From positions 160,439-224,438 of the forward strand of contig NZ_BAABBO010000010.1 of NCBI RefSeq assembly GCF_039538005.1: DNA of 64,000 bases, given 5' to 3'. Below are positions 9,891 to 19,265 of this stretch, in pieces. The DNA comes from Allohahella marinimesophila (GTDB lineage Bacteria; Pseudomonadota; Gammaproteobacteria; Pseudomonadales; Oleiphilaceae). A model generated the notes under the pieces. It did not search any database, had not been told where the DNA came from, and saw nothing but the letters and a program-made list of their open reading frames with translations. Positions within the stretch are counted from its first letter, which is position 1. Every line of letters starts with the position of its first letter. A program made the translations under genes and the position numbers.

Positions 9891-11510
9891 TTATTCCCCT
9901 GTACGGACGTCCAATTCTGCCAGAGAGGCGGTATCCGGCGTCCGCTGGTCCAGCTGATGCAGATAATATAACGATCGCCCGGCGTGATGCGCCAGGCGTT
10001 CGAGCGCGCGCTGCACATCCAGGCCATCGAGCGCCTCATCAATATTCAGTGCATGGCGGGCAGCCGACTGCAAAATTGCGGGCCGGGCATCCTCGCCACT
10101 GGAGAGTGCCTCCTCTAGCTGTACGGTCACGATTGCCAGATCATCCGGATCACCGTCCGTCAATCCTTCAGCCCCCGACATGAATAGCGCAGCGAGCCGA
10201 TCTGCCTGCACACGCAAGGCCGGCATCGTCCGCAGGCGCCTCGAATCAGATAGCCATTCAGCATCGCGAGCGCATTGAGTTACGTGATCGATGACGTGCA
10301 GGACCGCTGTCAGGCGACCCAATATAGCCGCTTCGACACTGGGCAACCGGGCGAGGAAATTGCCGGTCTCATGGGTGGCCTGACGCACCTCGACGAGGAC
10401 CTGCTCAATATGAGGACTGTCCTCACCACGAAGGCGCGCAGATGCATTGAGCAATGTGATCACTGCACATTGACGAAGCGTGTCATGCGCGGCATTGACG
10501 GCGAGCGATGGCACATCTCGCATGCTCAGATCCTGGTTTCGGGTCAACGTGGGGCGTATCTCGGGAATGAAATAGGTTGCCAAGCTGGCCAGGTGCGAGG
10601 TCAGTGGCAAGAACACCGCAACGCCCAAAAGGTTGAAAGCCGTATGAAAAGCTGCAATTGTCAGCGCCTCTTCGCGACCCAACCAGCGCTCGGTCACAAG
10701 GTCCACCCCCGCTACGAAAGCTGGCAGAATAAAGAACGCGATTGTGCCGGTACCCAGATTGAAAATGACATGGACGAATGCGGTGCGCTTGGCCGGCACG
10801 CTGGCCCCAATCGCAGCGATACAGGCCGTAACGGTGGTCCCGAGGTTCTGTCCGATCACAAGGGCGGCTGCCTGCTCAACCGAGATCGTACCAGCGGCCA
10901 GCGCCGTCAGTGTGGTGGCTACAGCCGCACTCGACGATTGCATCAGGACCGTCATGACTGCGCCAATCATCACGAGCATCAAGCGGGCCTGAATGCCCGC
11001 CGTACTGAACTGAGAAAGATCCACCTGCTCAGCCAGACCACCCATGCTGTCCTGCATGACATCTATTCCGACGAAAATCACTCCGAAACCAGCCAGAGCA
11101 CTGCCTGTATGAGCCAGTCTGGCTCTGCCTAGCAGACGCATCAAAGCGCCTATGCCAATAACAGGCAACAGAATAGTACCTAATGAAAATTTGAGGCCCA
11201 GCAACGAAACGATCCAACCGGTACTGGTCGTTCCCAGATTCGCACCGATGACCACACCGATGGCGTTATTGAACGTGAGCAAGCCGGCTGATACGAAACC
11301 GATGGTGGCCAGGGTCGTGGCACTGGAGGACTGAACGAGCGCCGTTATGCCAGCGCCGGTAGCCAATGCCTTGGTGCGAGAACCTGTGAAATTCGCGAGC
11401 ATCGCGCGCAGGGCGTCGCCGGCCACTGCCTTGAGACCGTCGGTCATCAAGATCATGCCGAGAAGAAAGAGGCCGATTCCGCCGATGAGAGTTGATACCG
11501 TTGAAATCAT
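9891..11510 (-). CDS. Na/Pi cotransporter family protein with PhoU-like tail
   Basis: A 539-residue inner-membrane protein of the NptA/YjbB family. Two inverted repeats carry the signature glutamine-serine motifs (ALVQSSSATTLATIGF near residue 60 and TVLMQSSSAAVATTLTAL near residue 190), which form the sodium/phosphate site. After about residue 330 the protein is soluble and helical, resembling a PhoU domain. It moves phosphate with Na+, in or out. ATG 11510 has AGGGA upstream. Divergent from the GltS gene. Confidence 0.9.
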   Translation of the reverse strand: MISTVSTLIGGIGLFLLGMILMTDGLKAVAGDALRAMLANFTGSRTKALATGAGITALVQSSSATTLATIGFVSAGLLTFNNAIGVVIGANLGTTSTGWIVSLLGLKFSLGTILLPVIGIGALMRLLGRARLAHTGSALAGFGVIFVGIDVMQDSMGGLAEQVDLSQFSTAGIQARLMLVMIGAVMTVLMQSSSAAVATTLTALAAGTISVEQAAALVIGQNLGTTVTACIAAIGASVPAKRTAFVHVIFNLGTGTIAFFILPAFVAGVDLVTERWLGREEALTIAAFHTAFNLLGVAVFLPLTSHLASLATYFIPEIRPTLTRNQDLSMRDVPSLAVNAAHDTLRQCAVITLLNASARLRGEDSPHIEQVLVEVRQATHETGNFLARLPSVEAAILGRLTAVLHVIDHVTQCARDAEWLSDSRRLRTMPALRVQADRLAALFMSGAEGLTDGDPDDLAIVTVQLEEALSSGEDARPAILQSAARHALNIDEALDGLDVQRALERLAHHAGRSLYYLHQLDQRTPDTASLAELDVRTGE

Positions 11511-11722
11511 GTCGAGTCCCTACTAACTCCAGCTTGAAGGATCTAGATCTGCTAGATTCAGGTGGCAATGTCTGCCGATGAGTATTGCAGGCGCAAAGGT
11601 TCATACCAAGAGCGAATCGGAAAGCGAAAGGCGAGCTATCAACTGGAGGCGGTAAAATTGGTCCGCCAGGCAAGAGCTTGCTAATCTCGGTCCACCTATT
11701 CCAAGAAGAGTCCGAATCATTG

Positions 11723-12916
11723 GTGATTAATACGCCCGTCACAGTCGCCGTTGCGATCATTGCCCTCTGGATTGGGTTCCATATCAATCGCAGGGTGGCC
11801 TTCCTGCATACCTATCACATTCCACCGGCCATTTCCGGTGGGCTGCTCATCAGTACATTGGTGGCGGTGATCGAGGCTACGAGCGGTATTGAGATTCGTT
11901 TTGACCTGCAATTGAGAGACCTTCTGCTCATCACGTTTTTCAGCACCATAGGGCTCTCGGCTCGGTTACGCCAGATGCTGGAAGGTGGCAAGGCGTTGGC
12001 GATCATGCTGGGATTGGCCATCGTGCTCTTGCTCTTCCAGAATCTGACGGGTACCGCCATCGCCCTGCTGGCAGGTGAAAGTCCGCTTTACGGCCTGGTT
12101 GGTGGGAGTGTATCGCTGGCAGGCGGACATGGCACAGCCATCACCTGGGGCCAGCTATTCGAGGAGCATTTCGGCCTGGCTAACGCCAGCTCGATCGGCA
12201 TGACCTTCGCGACCGCAGGTCTGATCGCAGGCGGTTTGATCGGTGGACCGGTGGGCGCCTGGCTGATCCGACGGAACAACCTGTATTCGGGCGCCGACAA
12301 GCTCGAGCTCCAGCATATCGAGACCAAGCATAAAATCACCTATATCATCGAACTGAATAGCGTGCTGACCGCTGTGCTGCTGATTGCTCTGTGCTTCGCG
12401 CTCGGTGCGACTGTTTATGGCTGGCTTTCAGACTTTGGCATGCGACTGCCTGCGTTTCTGACCGCGATGTTCCTCGGTATACTGCTGACCAACAGCCTTG
12501 AACTATTCAAGGTCGACATCGACCATCGGCCTATACAGATGGTCGGCGACCTGAGCCTGCAGCTTTTTCTTGGTATGAGCCTGATCAGCCTCCCTCTGCT
12601 CTCCCTGCAGGGCGCCTTGGGACTGATCAGCCTGGTGATGGTCATGCAGATCATTCTCATCAGCCTGATCACCATCTACGTCGTCTTTCCTATACTGGGA
12701 CGCGACTATGATGCAGCTTGCATCTCATCTGGCTTTATCGGTATGGGGCTGGGTGCTACACCGATCGGCATCGCGAACATGAATGCCCTGACCAGCCGCT
12801 TCGGTCCCAGTCCGAAGGCCTATCTGGTCATTCCGTTGCTTGGCGCCTTCTTTATCGATATTGCCAACGCGAGCCTTGTCCAGCTGCTGTTGAGCATGGA
12901 TATGTTCAGCAACTGA
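11723..12916 (+). CDS. gltS: Sodium/glutamate symporter
   Basis: Matches the GltS family throughout: about 12 membrane segments in two halves, with a first-half GGSVSLAGGHGTAITWG and a second-half SSGFIGMGLGATPIGIANM, the paired glycine-rich loops that carry substrate and Na+. The frame is open from 11585, but the first 46 residues are not GltS-like. GTG 11723 (VINTPVTVAV, 398 residues) fits the usual family length; TTG 11720 is an alternative, and no strong ribosome site decides between them. Function: Na+-driven glutamate uptake across the inner membrane. Confidence 0.88.
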   Translation: MINTPVTVAVAIIALWIGFHINRRVAFLHTYHIPPAISGGLLISTLVAVIEATSGIEIRFDLQLRDLLLITFFSTIGLSARLRQMLEGGKALAIMLGLAIVLLLFQNLTGTAIALLAGESPLYGLVGGSVSLAGGHGTAITWGQLFEEHFGLANASSIGMTFATAGLIAGGLIGGPVGAWLIRRNNLYSGADKLELQHIETKHKITYIIELNSVLTAVLLIALCFALGATVYGWLSDFGMRLPAFLTAMFLGILLTNSLELFKVDIDHRPIQMVGDLSLQLFLGMSLISLPLLSLQGALGLISLVMVMQIILISLITIYVVFPILGRDYDAACISSGFIGMGLGATPIGIANMNALTSRFGPSPKAYLVIPLLGAFFIDIANASLVQLLLSMDMFSN

Positions 12917-13109
12917 AGCAGTTCCATGGATATCAGGACGGACCTCGGTGCTGAACAGGCAGCCAACGGGTCGTACAGCGATAAGTGCTCACTAGAGCAC
13001 CTTACGACTAGATGGTCTGCGAGGAAAATGGCCGCACAAATTCGATCCGTATGTCCTCATCGACCTGGCTTCAGTAAGATAGCAGGCTGAGTGCACGACA
13101 GGAGATAGC

Positions 13110-14702
13110 ATGCTTCCCACAAACCGCTCGCCAGGAATTCTTTATGCCTTTGTAGCCGCGCTCATTCTGGGCACCGTTCTAGGCAGTGTTGTACAGACTC
13201 AAATAAATCTGCTGGCGCTCCGCAACCTGGGGGTGGATATTGATGCGTCTACACGTCTGGCGACGACCGTGCAGGATCTTGTGAGCTTTGGCCCCGTGTA
13301 TGCTGCCATTCTAGGGGTCAGCCTGGCGGCTTCCCAGTCACTGGCCGTAGCGTTGGCGAAGTGGGCCGGTCCCCGCTGGCTGATCACCCTGTGTGTGCTA
13401 GGCGCGGCTTTCGGCCTTTGGGCAGCGGTGCGGTTGGTGGACGCCCTGGCTCCTATGCCGACATTGATCGCCGCCACTCGAGGTGGCATGGGTATGCTGG
13501 CCATGGCCGCTAGCGCGGCTGTAGCAGGATGGGTTTTTGGCCGTCTGTTTGTTAACTCTGATTCAGAGGCCAAGGCTCGCTCAATCGTGCCCCTCATAGG
13601 TCTGTTTTCGATCGGTGGATTGTTAGTACCCGCTGAAGTCCAGGCTGATGATAACTATCAGGTGGAGACAGTCGCTGATGGCCTTGAGCATCCCTGGTCC
13701 CTGGCCTTTCTCCCCGACGGTCGGATGCTGGTGACGGAACGTCCAGGCCGGTTGCGACTGATCAGTGCGGACGGTAGTTTGGTGTCGACACCTGTTGCAG
13801 GTTTGCCAGATGATATCTTCGCCGAGGGTCAGACGGGGCTCCTGGAAGTACTGCCCGCAAGAGATTTCGACCAAAGTCAGCAGTTATTCCTCAGTTACTC
13901 TTGCGGTGATGCCGAGGCCAATCATTTGTGTCTGGCGCGGGCGCGACTGCCGGGGAACGAAGATCGACTGGTTGAGGTTGAAGAAATCTTTCGCACGCAA
14001 CCGGCAAAAGCTGGCGCGGCACACTTCGGTGGACGCATGACCTGGCTGCCGGACGAGACCCTGATTCTGACGTTTGGAGATGGATTCGACTATCGGGAGC
14101 AGGCCCAGAAACTGGACAACCACCTGGGCAGCATCTTTCGGCTCAACCGCGATGGTAGCACTCCGAAGGACAACCCATTCCATGGTCAGGCTGAGATCAA
14201 GTCTGAAATCTATAGCTATGGTCACCGCAACGTCCAGGGCCTGGTGTTCGATCCCACTCGGCAACGCCTCATAGGTCATGAGCATGGTCCCCGCGGCGGC
14301 GATGAAATCAACATCATCGCGTCGGGCGCCAATTATGGTTGGCCAATCGCCACCCATGGGCTTGACTACACCTGGGCGCATGTGACGCCTTTCAAGGACT
14401 ATCCCGGCACCGTTCAGCCGATCCTGCACTGGACGCCTTCGATAGCGCCATCAGGCATGACACTGTATGACGGCACTCTCTTTCCTGAATGGCAAGGCAG
14501 CCTTATGGTAGGCGCGCTCGTGGACAAAAGCGTCCATCGGGTCACGTTCGAAGACAATCAAGCTGTTGATCAGGAGCGGCTGTTTGAAGAACTGGACGAG
14601 CGAATTCGTGATGTGAAAACGGGGCCCGATGGCGCCCTTTATTTACTGACGGATGCACCTGATGGACGTGTGCTGCGGGTGATGCCGAAGCCTCAACCAT
14701 AG
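13110..14702 (+). CDS. PQQ-dependent aldose sugar dehydrogenase fused to a four-helix membrane domain
   Basis: A 530-residue fusion. Residues 1 to about 170 contain four hydrophobic helices (ILYAFVAALILGTVLGSV, and others up to LIGLFSIGGLLV). Residues about 180-527 are a six-bladed beta-propeller of the soluble glucose/sorbosone dehydrogenase family (GLEHPWSLAFLPDGRMLVTERPG cut short here, then AHFGGRM, SYGHRNVQGL, HEHGPRGGDEINI, ANYGWP), which binds PQQ and Ca2+ and oxidises aldoses in the periplasm. Standard YliI-type enzymes have only a signal peptide; here the signal is replaced by a membrane module that probably anchors the enzyme and may help pass electrons on. A start at ATG 13110 has CAGGAG upstream. 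Confidence 0.88.
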   Translation: MLPTNRSPGILYAFVAALILGTVLGSVVQTQINLLALRNLGVDIDASTRLATTVQDLVSFGPVYAAILGVSLAASQSLAVALAKWAGPRWLITLCVLGAAFGLWAAVRLVDALAPMPTLIAATRGGMGMLAMAASAAVAGWVFGRLFVNSDSEAKARSIVPLIGLFSIGGLLVPAEVQADDNYQVETVADGLEHPWSLAFLPDGRMLVTERPGRLRLISADGSLVSTPVAGLPDDIFAEGQTGLLEVLPARDFDQSQQLFLSYSCGDAEANHLCLARARLPGNEDRLVEVEEIFRTQPAKAGAAHFGGRMTWLPDETLILTFGDGFDYREQAQKLDNHLGSIFRLNRDGSTPKDNPFHGQAEIKSEIYSYGHRNVQGLVFDPTRQRLIGHEHGPRGGDEINIIASGANYGWPIATHGLDYTWAHVTPFKDYPGTVQPILHWTPSIAPSGMTLYDGTLFPEWQGSLMVGALVDKSVHRVTFEDNQAVDQERLFEELDERIRDVKTGPDGALYLLTDAPDGRVLRVMPKPQP

Positions 14703-14769
14703 CGGAAGAGAAAAGAGTGCCGCCATATACTGACGTCGATGTCATGGTGTTCGAGTCTAATAGCTCGAC

Positions 14770-15690
14770 TTATCCAGGGTCCACAAGAGGATACAGGTGC
14801 CGAGCCGCCTCACTGACTATCGATTGGCGCAGCGCGACCATCACCTGGCTCTCGGTTTGCCAGTGATGCCAGTACAGGGGCGTATCCAGCACATATCCGG
14901 GCACGATATCCCGTAGCCGTCCGGTGCTCAGATGCTGGTAAATCTGCAACTCCGGCATCAGACCGTAACCAAGGCCAGCGAGTGCCGACTGCACGAATCC
15001 CTCTGAAGAGGGGCACAGATGGATGCGGCGCGGCTCAGTATTCGCAACCTCCGCCAGAAACCAGTGCTGCAAGGGATCATCCCGATTAAAAACCAGGCAA
15101 GGCGCCTGGGCCAATCTTTCTCTGTGCACTGGGCTTCCATTCTCCGCCGCAACTTCGCCATCCTGAAGATGGAGTCTGTGGCGCAAGATGAATTCAGGGC
15201 TGGCAAGCGCACGGTATCGCATCTTGCCCAAGGGGACCACCGATCCTCCATTGAGCCGTTCAGCGCTGGCGCAAAGGCAGGCCATCACCTCACCCTGCTT
15301 CATTTGCCTCAGACCTACCGCCTGGTCGTCGACGGAGATATTGAATCTGAGTGTGTCGTGCTCTGGCAGTACCAACGCGGCTGGCAACCATGTCGCTAAC
15401 GAATCGGCGTTCACAGTCATGCGGATGGTCATGTTATCAGGGGCGCCACTCAGGCCGAGTTCGGCCTCGAGCTGTTGCACCTGTTGCATGTGGTTGTAAA
15501 GCCGCTGCCCCACTGAAGTGGCTCGCGGCGGCGTGGATCGCACAAGTACCGGCTGACCGAGTTGCGCTTCCAACTGCTTGATGCGCTGGCTAACTGCCGA
15601 CTGGGTGAGGAAGAGATGATGTGCCGCACGCTCGAAACCACCCTCCTCGAGCACTGCACTGAGCGCCTGTAATAGCCGATAATCGATCAT
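14770..15690 (-). CDS. argP: LysR-family regulator ArgP
   Basis: 306 residues with a winged helix-turn-helix at residues 1-60 (FERAAHHLFLTQSAVSQRI) and a periplasmic-binding-type effector domain. The sequence resembles ArgP/IciA, which activates the lysine/arginine exporter gene in response to basic amino acids. The divergent neighbour is exactly that exporter, with about 95 bases between the starts that should contain the ArgP site. The spacer is AT-rich and contains several short LysR-type T-N11-A candidates. Assignment is strong from both sequence and context. Confidence 0.9.
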   Translation of the reverse strand: MIDYRLLQALSAVLEEGGFERAAHHLFLTQSAVSQRIKQLEAQLGQPVLVRSTPPRATSVGQRLYNHMQQVQQLEAELGLSGAPDNMTIRMTVNADSLATWLPAALVLPEHDTLRFNISVDDQAVGLRQMKQGEVMACLCASAERLNGGSVVPLGKMRYRALASPEFILRHRLHLQDGEVAAENGSPVHRERLAQAPCLVFNRDDPLQHWFLAEVANTEPRRIHLCPSSEGFVQSALAGLGYGLMPELQIYQHLSTGRLRDIVPGYVLDTPLYWHHWQTESQVMVALRQSIVSEAARHLYPLVDPG

Positions 15691-15786
15691 AAGAATTGCT
15701 AATACATCAAAAGAAATAGTTGTTAGCCTAATACTAGCGTCTGACGAATACTATGCCCAGGACAATCACAGAATGGGAGAGAAAAT

Positions 15787-16401
15787 ATGGGATCGATGCT
15801 GACCGGGTTCGTTGTGGGGCTTGGCCTTATCGTAGCCATTGGCGCACAAAATGCCTGGGTGCTGAGCCAGAGCATGCGCGGTAATCACCCGGGTGTCATT
15901 GCTACGGTGTGCATTCTCTGCGACGCTGGACTGATCATTCTCGGGGTATTTGGTCTGTCAAAGATTCAGGCCTTGCTCCCGCCCCTGGTGCCCATTCTCA
16001 CCTGGCTGGGTATAGCTCTGCTTCTATGGCTCGCGCTGAATGCTGCCCAGCGGGCCTACAAGGGCAATTCAAGACTGGAAGACAGCGATACTCTGAATGC
16101 CAACTTCAGAGAGAGCGCCTGGAAAATTGCCGCTACCGCTCTGGCGATCACCCTGCTCAATCCGCACGTCTACCTGGATACAGTGGTGCTCATCGGTAGC
16201 GTTGGTATACAACAACCGGCCCCGGTGTGGTTCACTGCAGGTGCTTGCCTGGCTTCAATTTGCTGGTTCACTGCGCTGACCCAACTGGCGCCGAAGCTAC
16301 GCATCTGGTTGCGCTCCCCCTTGCACTGGCGACTATTCGACGGTGGCATGGCCGGGGTTCTGCTGGCGGTGGCGGTGACGTTGATTCCTGGTGTCGGTTG
16401 A
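15787..16401 (+). CDS. argO: LysE-family arginine/lysine exporter ArgO
   Basis: A 204-residue inner-membrane protein with six predicted helices in the LysE fold. Family hallmarks are the N-terminal IVAIGAQNAWVLSQS and the central TLLNPHVYLDTVVLIG. It exports arginine and lysine to prevent build-up, for instance during growth on peptides. GGGAGAG lies just before ATG 15787. Its expression should depend on the divergent ArgP. Ends 35 bases from the convergent Lif-like chaperone gene. Confidence 0.92.
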   Translation: MGSMLTGFVVGLGLIVAIGAQNAWVLSQSMRGNHPGVIATVCILCDAGLIILGVFGLSKIQALLPPLVPILTWLGIALLLWLALNAAQRAYKGNSRLEDSDTLNANFRESAWKIAATALAITLLNPHVYLDTVVLIGSVGIQQPAPVWFTAGACLASICWFTALTQLAPKLRIWLRSPLHWRLFDGGMAGVLLAVAVTLIPGVG

Positions 16402-16436
16402 GTCCCAGACTCGCGGCAACTCGACTGATCAGCCAG

Positions 16437-17390
16437 CTAATCCCTGGATCGATCAAACGCCTGTGCGGCTTCCAGTTCCTGATCCGAGTAGTGCTGTCGA
16501 AACAGGAGATCTATTTGTCTGTCTTTTTCAGCCTGGTCAAGACCCGCGTTGACGATAAGCTGTTTCTCCGTCCGGAACTTCTGATATCTCTGCTCCCAAT
16601 CGGATTCGATATCGGCCAGCTCTGCCTGTTTCTGTACCAGAGCTTCTGACAGATCCTCCGAGTTCGCTCCACCGGCATGGTGGTCTGCCGTATTATCACC
16701 TGAGCTGGACTGCGCGATATCTGTCTCCGAAAACAGCAATGCCGAGAGCTCCGGTCCAAACCATTCATCGCGTAACTGTGTAAGCCGCTTTTGTGCCGCC
16801 AATTGGCCCGCCATCGTGGTCACGGGCTCACCCTCATTCATGATTCGGGTTTCTTCCTGTTCAAGGCGATACAGCTGCGTGATGATAAACGCCAGTTCTT
16901 CAGCCTCGGCGGCCGGAAGCTGAGCTTTGATTATCGAGGCAACCGCGCCCAGATCAGTATTGTTCAGACCATCAGGCATGCTGGCGACAAATACATCAAT
17001 CGCCGCACGTCCATCGCGGTCCAGCTGAAAACCATCCTGGAATGACGGGTATACGCTGTTGCGAAATACGTCGCTCAGGTGTTCGATGTCTGCGTCCTGG
17101 AGTTGGGCACCGGATTGAGCAGCGGTGCGCGCAGCCGACAAGCCGTCTTTACTGCCCAATCGTTCATCAGTGGACGGCGGCAAGCGACTCTGGGCAATGT
17201 TCCCCGCACTTTCAGGGCTCATTGGAGTGGGAGGTTCAACAGGCTGAGGTCGATGTGTCGGCGCATTGTGCTCGGGCGCTGTATTCTCACTGCGACTGAA
17301 AAAGAGGATCACGACAAACAGAAGGCCAAGACCCAGCACTAGCAGAGCGACGACCAGCAACTTCCCACCTGATCCTGTTATTTTCGACAT
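16437..17390 (-). CDS. Lipase-specific foldase (Lif/LifO-like chaperone)
   Basis: About 317 residues from ATG 17390 (MSKITGSGGKLL); the frame is open to 17465 but a start there would overlap the upstream gene and has no ribosome site. One N-terminal TM helix (about residues 10-30) anchors it in the inner membrane, then a Pro-rich linker leads to a long helical periplasmic region. Features shared with lipase chaperones include LRDEWFGPELSALLF and a C-terminal block DQAEKDRQIDLLFRQHYSD. The usual RxxFDY motif of the first mini-domain is not intact (the region reads DGRAAIDVFVASM). It presumably folds the lipase two genes upstream before type II secretion. Confidence 0.75.
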   Translation of the reverse strand: MSKITGSGGKLLVVALLVLGLGLLFVVILFFSRSENTAPEHNAPTHRPQPVEPPTPMSPESAGNIAQSRLPPSTDERLGSKDGLSAARTAAQSGAQLQDADIEHLSDVFRNSVYPSFQDGFQLDRDGRAAIDVFVASMPDGLNNTDLGAVASIIKAQLPAAEAEELAFIITQLYRLEQEETRIMNEGEPVTTMAGQLAAQKRLTQLRDEWFGPELSALLFSETDIAQSSSGDNTADHHAGGANSEDLSEALVQKQAELADIESDWEQRYQKFRTEKQLIVNAGLDQAEKDRQIDLLFRQHYSDQELEAAQAFDRSRD

Positions 17391-17397
17391 TGTTCGC

Positions 17398-18234
17398 TTA
17401 CTGTCCTGACTGGATGACATGTTGCTCATTGAAGACGATCGACGCGCCCTCGGCGAGTTTCTCAAGTTTTTCGTCCAGCTTCAGACGAACCAGCTCGGCT
17501 CTGATAATCTCTCTTTCTTCCTCATAGCTTTGCTTTGCCGAGACCTGTTTGTCGATGATCTGCACAACCTTCCAGACACCATCCTGGAAAACCGGCTTTT
17601 CCGCAAACTCGCTCACCTCGAGCGCCCGAACGATATCATTTACTTCCGGTGCGATATCAACATCCCGCAGCCAGGGCGTCTCGATGATATCGGTGGTATC
17701 TGCCCTGTTTCCAGTCTTCAGCGCTTTCAGAATGTCCTGTGCGTCAGCCTGGTCTGGGCTACGCCAGATCATGAAACGATACATGGTCTGCTCGCTTTGT
17801 TGATCGTAGAGGTCGCGAATCTGTGCTTCGTCGACCTTGATCGAGTCCATCAATTGCTTGACGTAAAGCTGGGCGAGCAGGGTCTTTTCGGCCATAGCCA
17901 TTTCCACTTTTACCAGTTCGCCCTCATGCATGCCCAACCGTCTAGCCTGCTGAGCCAATAACTCGGTCATCACCAGATCCTTTGCCGTTTGCTGTCGATT
18001 CAACTCAGCGTCGAAGTCATCGTCCTGGACCTGCCTTTCGAGGCTGTCCTGATGCCTGGATCCTAAAAGAAATTCATACAGGTTCATGCCGAGAACGCTT
18101 CCATTAACCGTAGCAAATACTTCGGGATTGTTGGCTTTCTGCTGCATTTCGGATTTGCTTTGTTCGTTAGCGTGAGTGAGGCCAGCACACAGCAACGAAA
18201 GGCAAAAAAACAGGATAAAAATTGAATAGTTCAT
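17398..18234 (-). CDS. Periplasmic SurA/PpiC-like parvulin foldase
   Basis: 278 residues with a Sec signal peptide ending at THAN (residue 23). The N-terminal helical chaperone region (about 30-150) resembles SurA. Residues about 150-240 look like a parvulin domain (MYRFMIWRSP, TPWLRDVDIAPEVNDIV, KPVFQDGVWKVVQI), although catalytic residues are not obvious, so it may be a chaperone rather than an isomerase. It lies between the lipase and the Lif-like gene, 7 bases upstream of the latter, and probably assists folding of the secreted lipase. The hairpin between it and the lipase gene may make it partly independent. Confidence 0.75.
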   Translation of the reverse strand: MNYSIFILFFCLSLLCAGLTHANEQSKSEMQQKANNPEVFATVNGSVLGMNLYEFLLGSRHQDSLERQVQDDDFDAELNRQQTAKDLVMTELLAQQARRLGMHEGELVKVEMAMAEKTLLAQLYVKQLMDSIKVDEAQIRDLYDQQSEQTMYRFMIWRSPDQADAQDILKALKTGNRADTTDIIETPWLRDVDIAPEVNDIVRALEVSEFAEKPVFQDGVWKVVQIIDKQVSAKQSYEEEREIIRAELVRLKLDEKLEKLAEGASIVFNEQHVIQSGQ

Positions 18235-18274
18235 TCATTGTCTCAATCGGGAAAGGTTGGGCTGCTCCAGAAAC

Positions 18275-18307
18275 GAAAATGAGCAGGTCGGTTAAACCGA
18301 CCTGCTC
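18275..18307 (-). terminator. Rho-independent-like hairpin between lipase and foldase genes
   Basis: A perfect 13-base inverted repeat (GAGCAGGTCGGTT / AACCGACCTGCTC) centred on 18294, followed on the minus strand by ATTTTCGTTT. It lies 54 bases after the lipase stop and would limit, but may not abolish, transcription into the foldase and Lif-like genes, giving more lipase than chaperone. Confidence 0.75.
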
Positions 18308-18360
18308 ATCCAGGATTCCCTATCCTGTCACACACTGAAACGAGCGCAAAACGTCTTTAA

Positions 18361-18999
18361 TTACAGGTAGCGTCTCACGTCATTGTAAACACCTTTCCAG
18401 ACCATCAGCGTCAAGTGCCCTACGCTTGAAGTCTGGCGGCTGTTGCCACACTTTGCGTTGGATTGCGGGATGACGATCTCATCGAGGGCCGACCACAGTG
18501 ACACGTCACAACCACGCCCGGATAATGACTGCAGGAAAGATGAGTTATAACGCATCTCGGAACAGGCTGGGCTGAAACAGGCATAAGCCCACGAAGTGCC
18601 TTTATGGGGCGTGCCAAGCGTCACCAGCCTGCTGGTCGCTGAAGAGCCGCCCTCGAACACCCGGTACCAGCGCGAGACCAGACCACCGTTGGAGTGAGCG
18701 ATGATCTGCGCCTTACGATTGCCGTGATTCGGCCGGATATTATTAATGAAGGATCTCAGTTCCTTGGCGCTGGTCTTGTTGCTTTTACCCAGGCTGTTGT
18801 AACCGAACTTGTATAACGCGCAGGCGGGTGTGCCATCACTCTTGAAGCGGTTAATCATCACATCGAACTGGGATTTCCAGCCCGAATAGCCGTGAACGAA
18901 TACAATAGGGTTGGCGTTGCAAGCTGCATGCGCAGCTCCGGCAAACAGGACGGATGCCAGCAAAGCCAGCATGGATAGCTTTCTTACGGAGTACTTCAT
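18361..18999 (-). CDS. Secreted triacylglycerol lipase, small alpha/beta type
   Basis: 212 residues from ATG 18999, which has AAGGAAA upstream; a longer frame to 19101 lacks sense. Signal peptide of about 25 residues (ends ALAA-like at AHAAC). The alpha/beta-hydrolase core shows the oxyanion segment PIVFVHGYSG, the nucleophile motif AHSNGG, an aspartate in ALDEIVIP and a histidine in SVGHLTLM. Size and motifs resemble class 2/family I.4 small lipases rather than the larger family I.1/I.2 pseudomonad enzymes. Six cysteines suggest disulfides. The downstream foldase and Lif-like genes argue for a secreted enzyme. Confidence 0.85.
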   Translation of the reverse strand: MKYSVRKLSMLALLASVLFAGAAHAACNANPIVFVHGYSGWKSQFDVMINRFKSDGTPACALYKFGYNSLGKSNKTSAKELRSFINNIRPNHGNRKAQIIAHSNGGLVSRWYRVFEGGSSATSRLVTLGTPHKGTSWAYACFSPACSEMRYNSSFLQSLSGRGCDVSLWSALDEIVIPQSNAKCGNSRQTSSVGHLTLMVWKGVYNDVRRYL

Positions 19000-19204
19000 A
19001 GGGTTTTCCTTTCTTATATTTATTGTTTGAACTCTGTTCCAGTGTGCACGGAAGGGTTTTGACAGGCCGCAACCGACTTGAACCTCAATCCGCCTGATCA
19101 AAATTAGATCAGTTCGGACGCTGCCAGCTACTCCCCTTATGGGGGACAGTGCAACTAACTGTGACGGCAGTCACAAATATGAAACTCGATGAAAGGTGAC
19201 GCAT

Positions 19205-19230
19205 AAAAAAACCGGCTCATTGGAGCCGGT
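19205..19230 (-). terminator. Rho-independent terminator of the first repeat-protein gene
   Basis: Stem ACCGGCTC / GAGCCGGT with a short loop, followed on the minus strand by TTTTTTTATGC. It sits about 36 bases beyond the stop at 19266, so the small gene is transcribed alone. Confidence 0.85.
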
Positions 19231-19265
19231 ACGAAAGCCTGAAAATCTTCTTGTGTGTGCAGGAC

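Noticed and set aside
10275..11132. Long plus-strand frame opposite the Na/Pi gene
   Set aside because: Exact antisense shadow of a well-supported gene.
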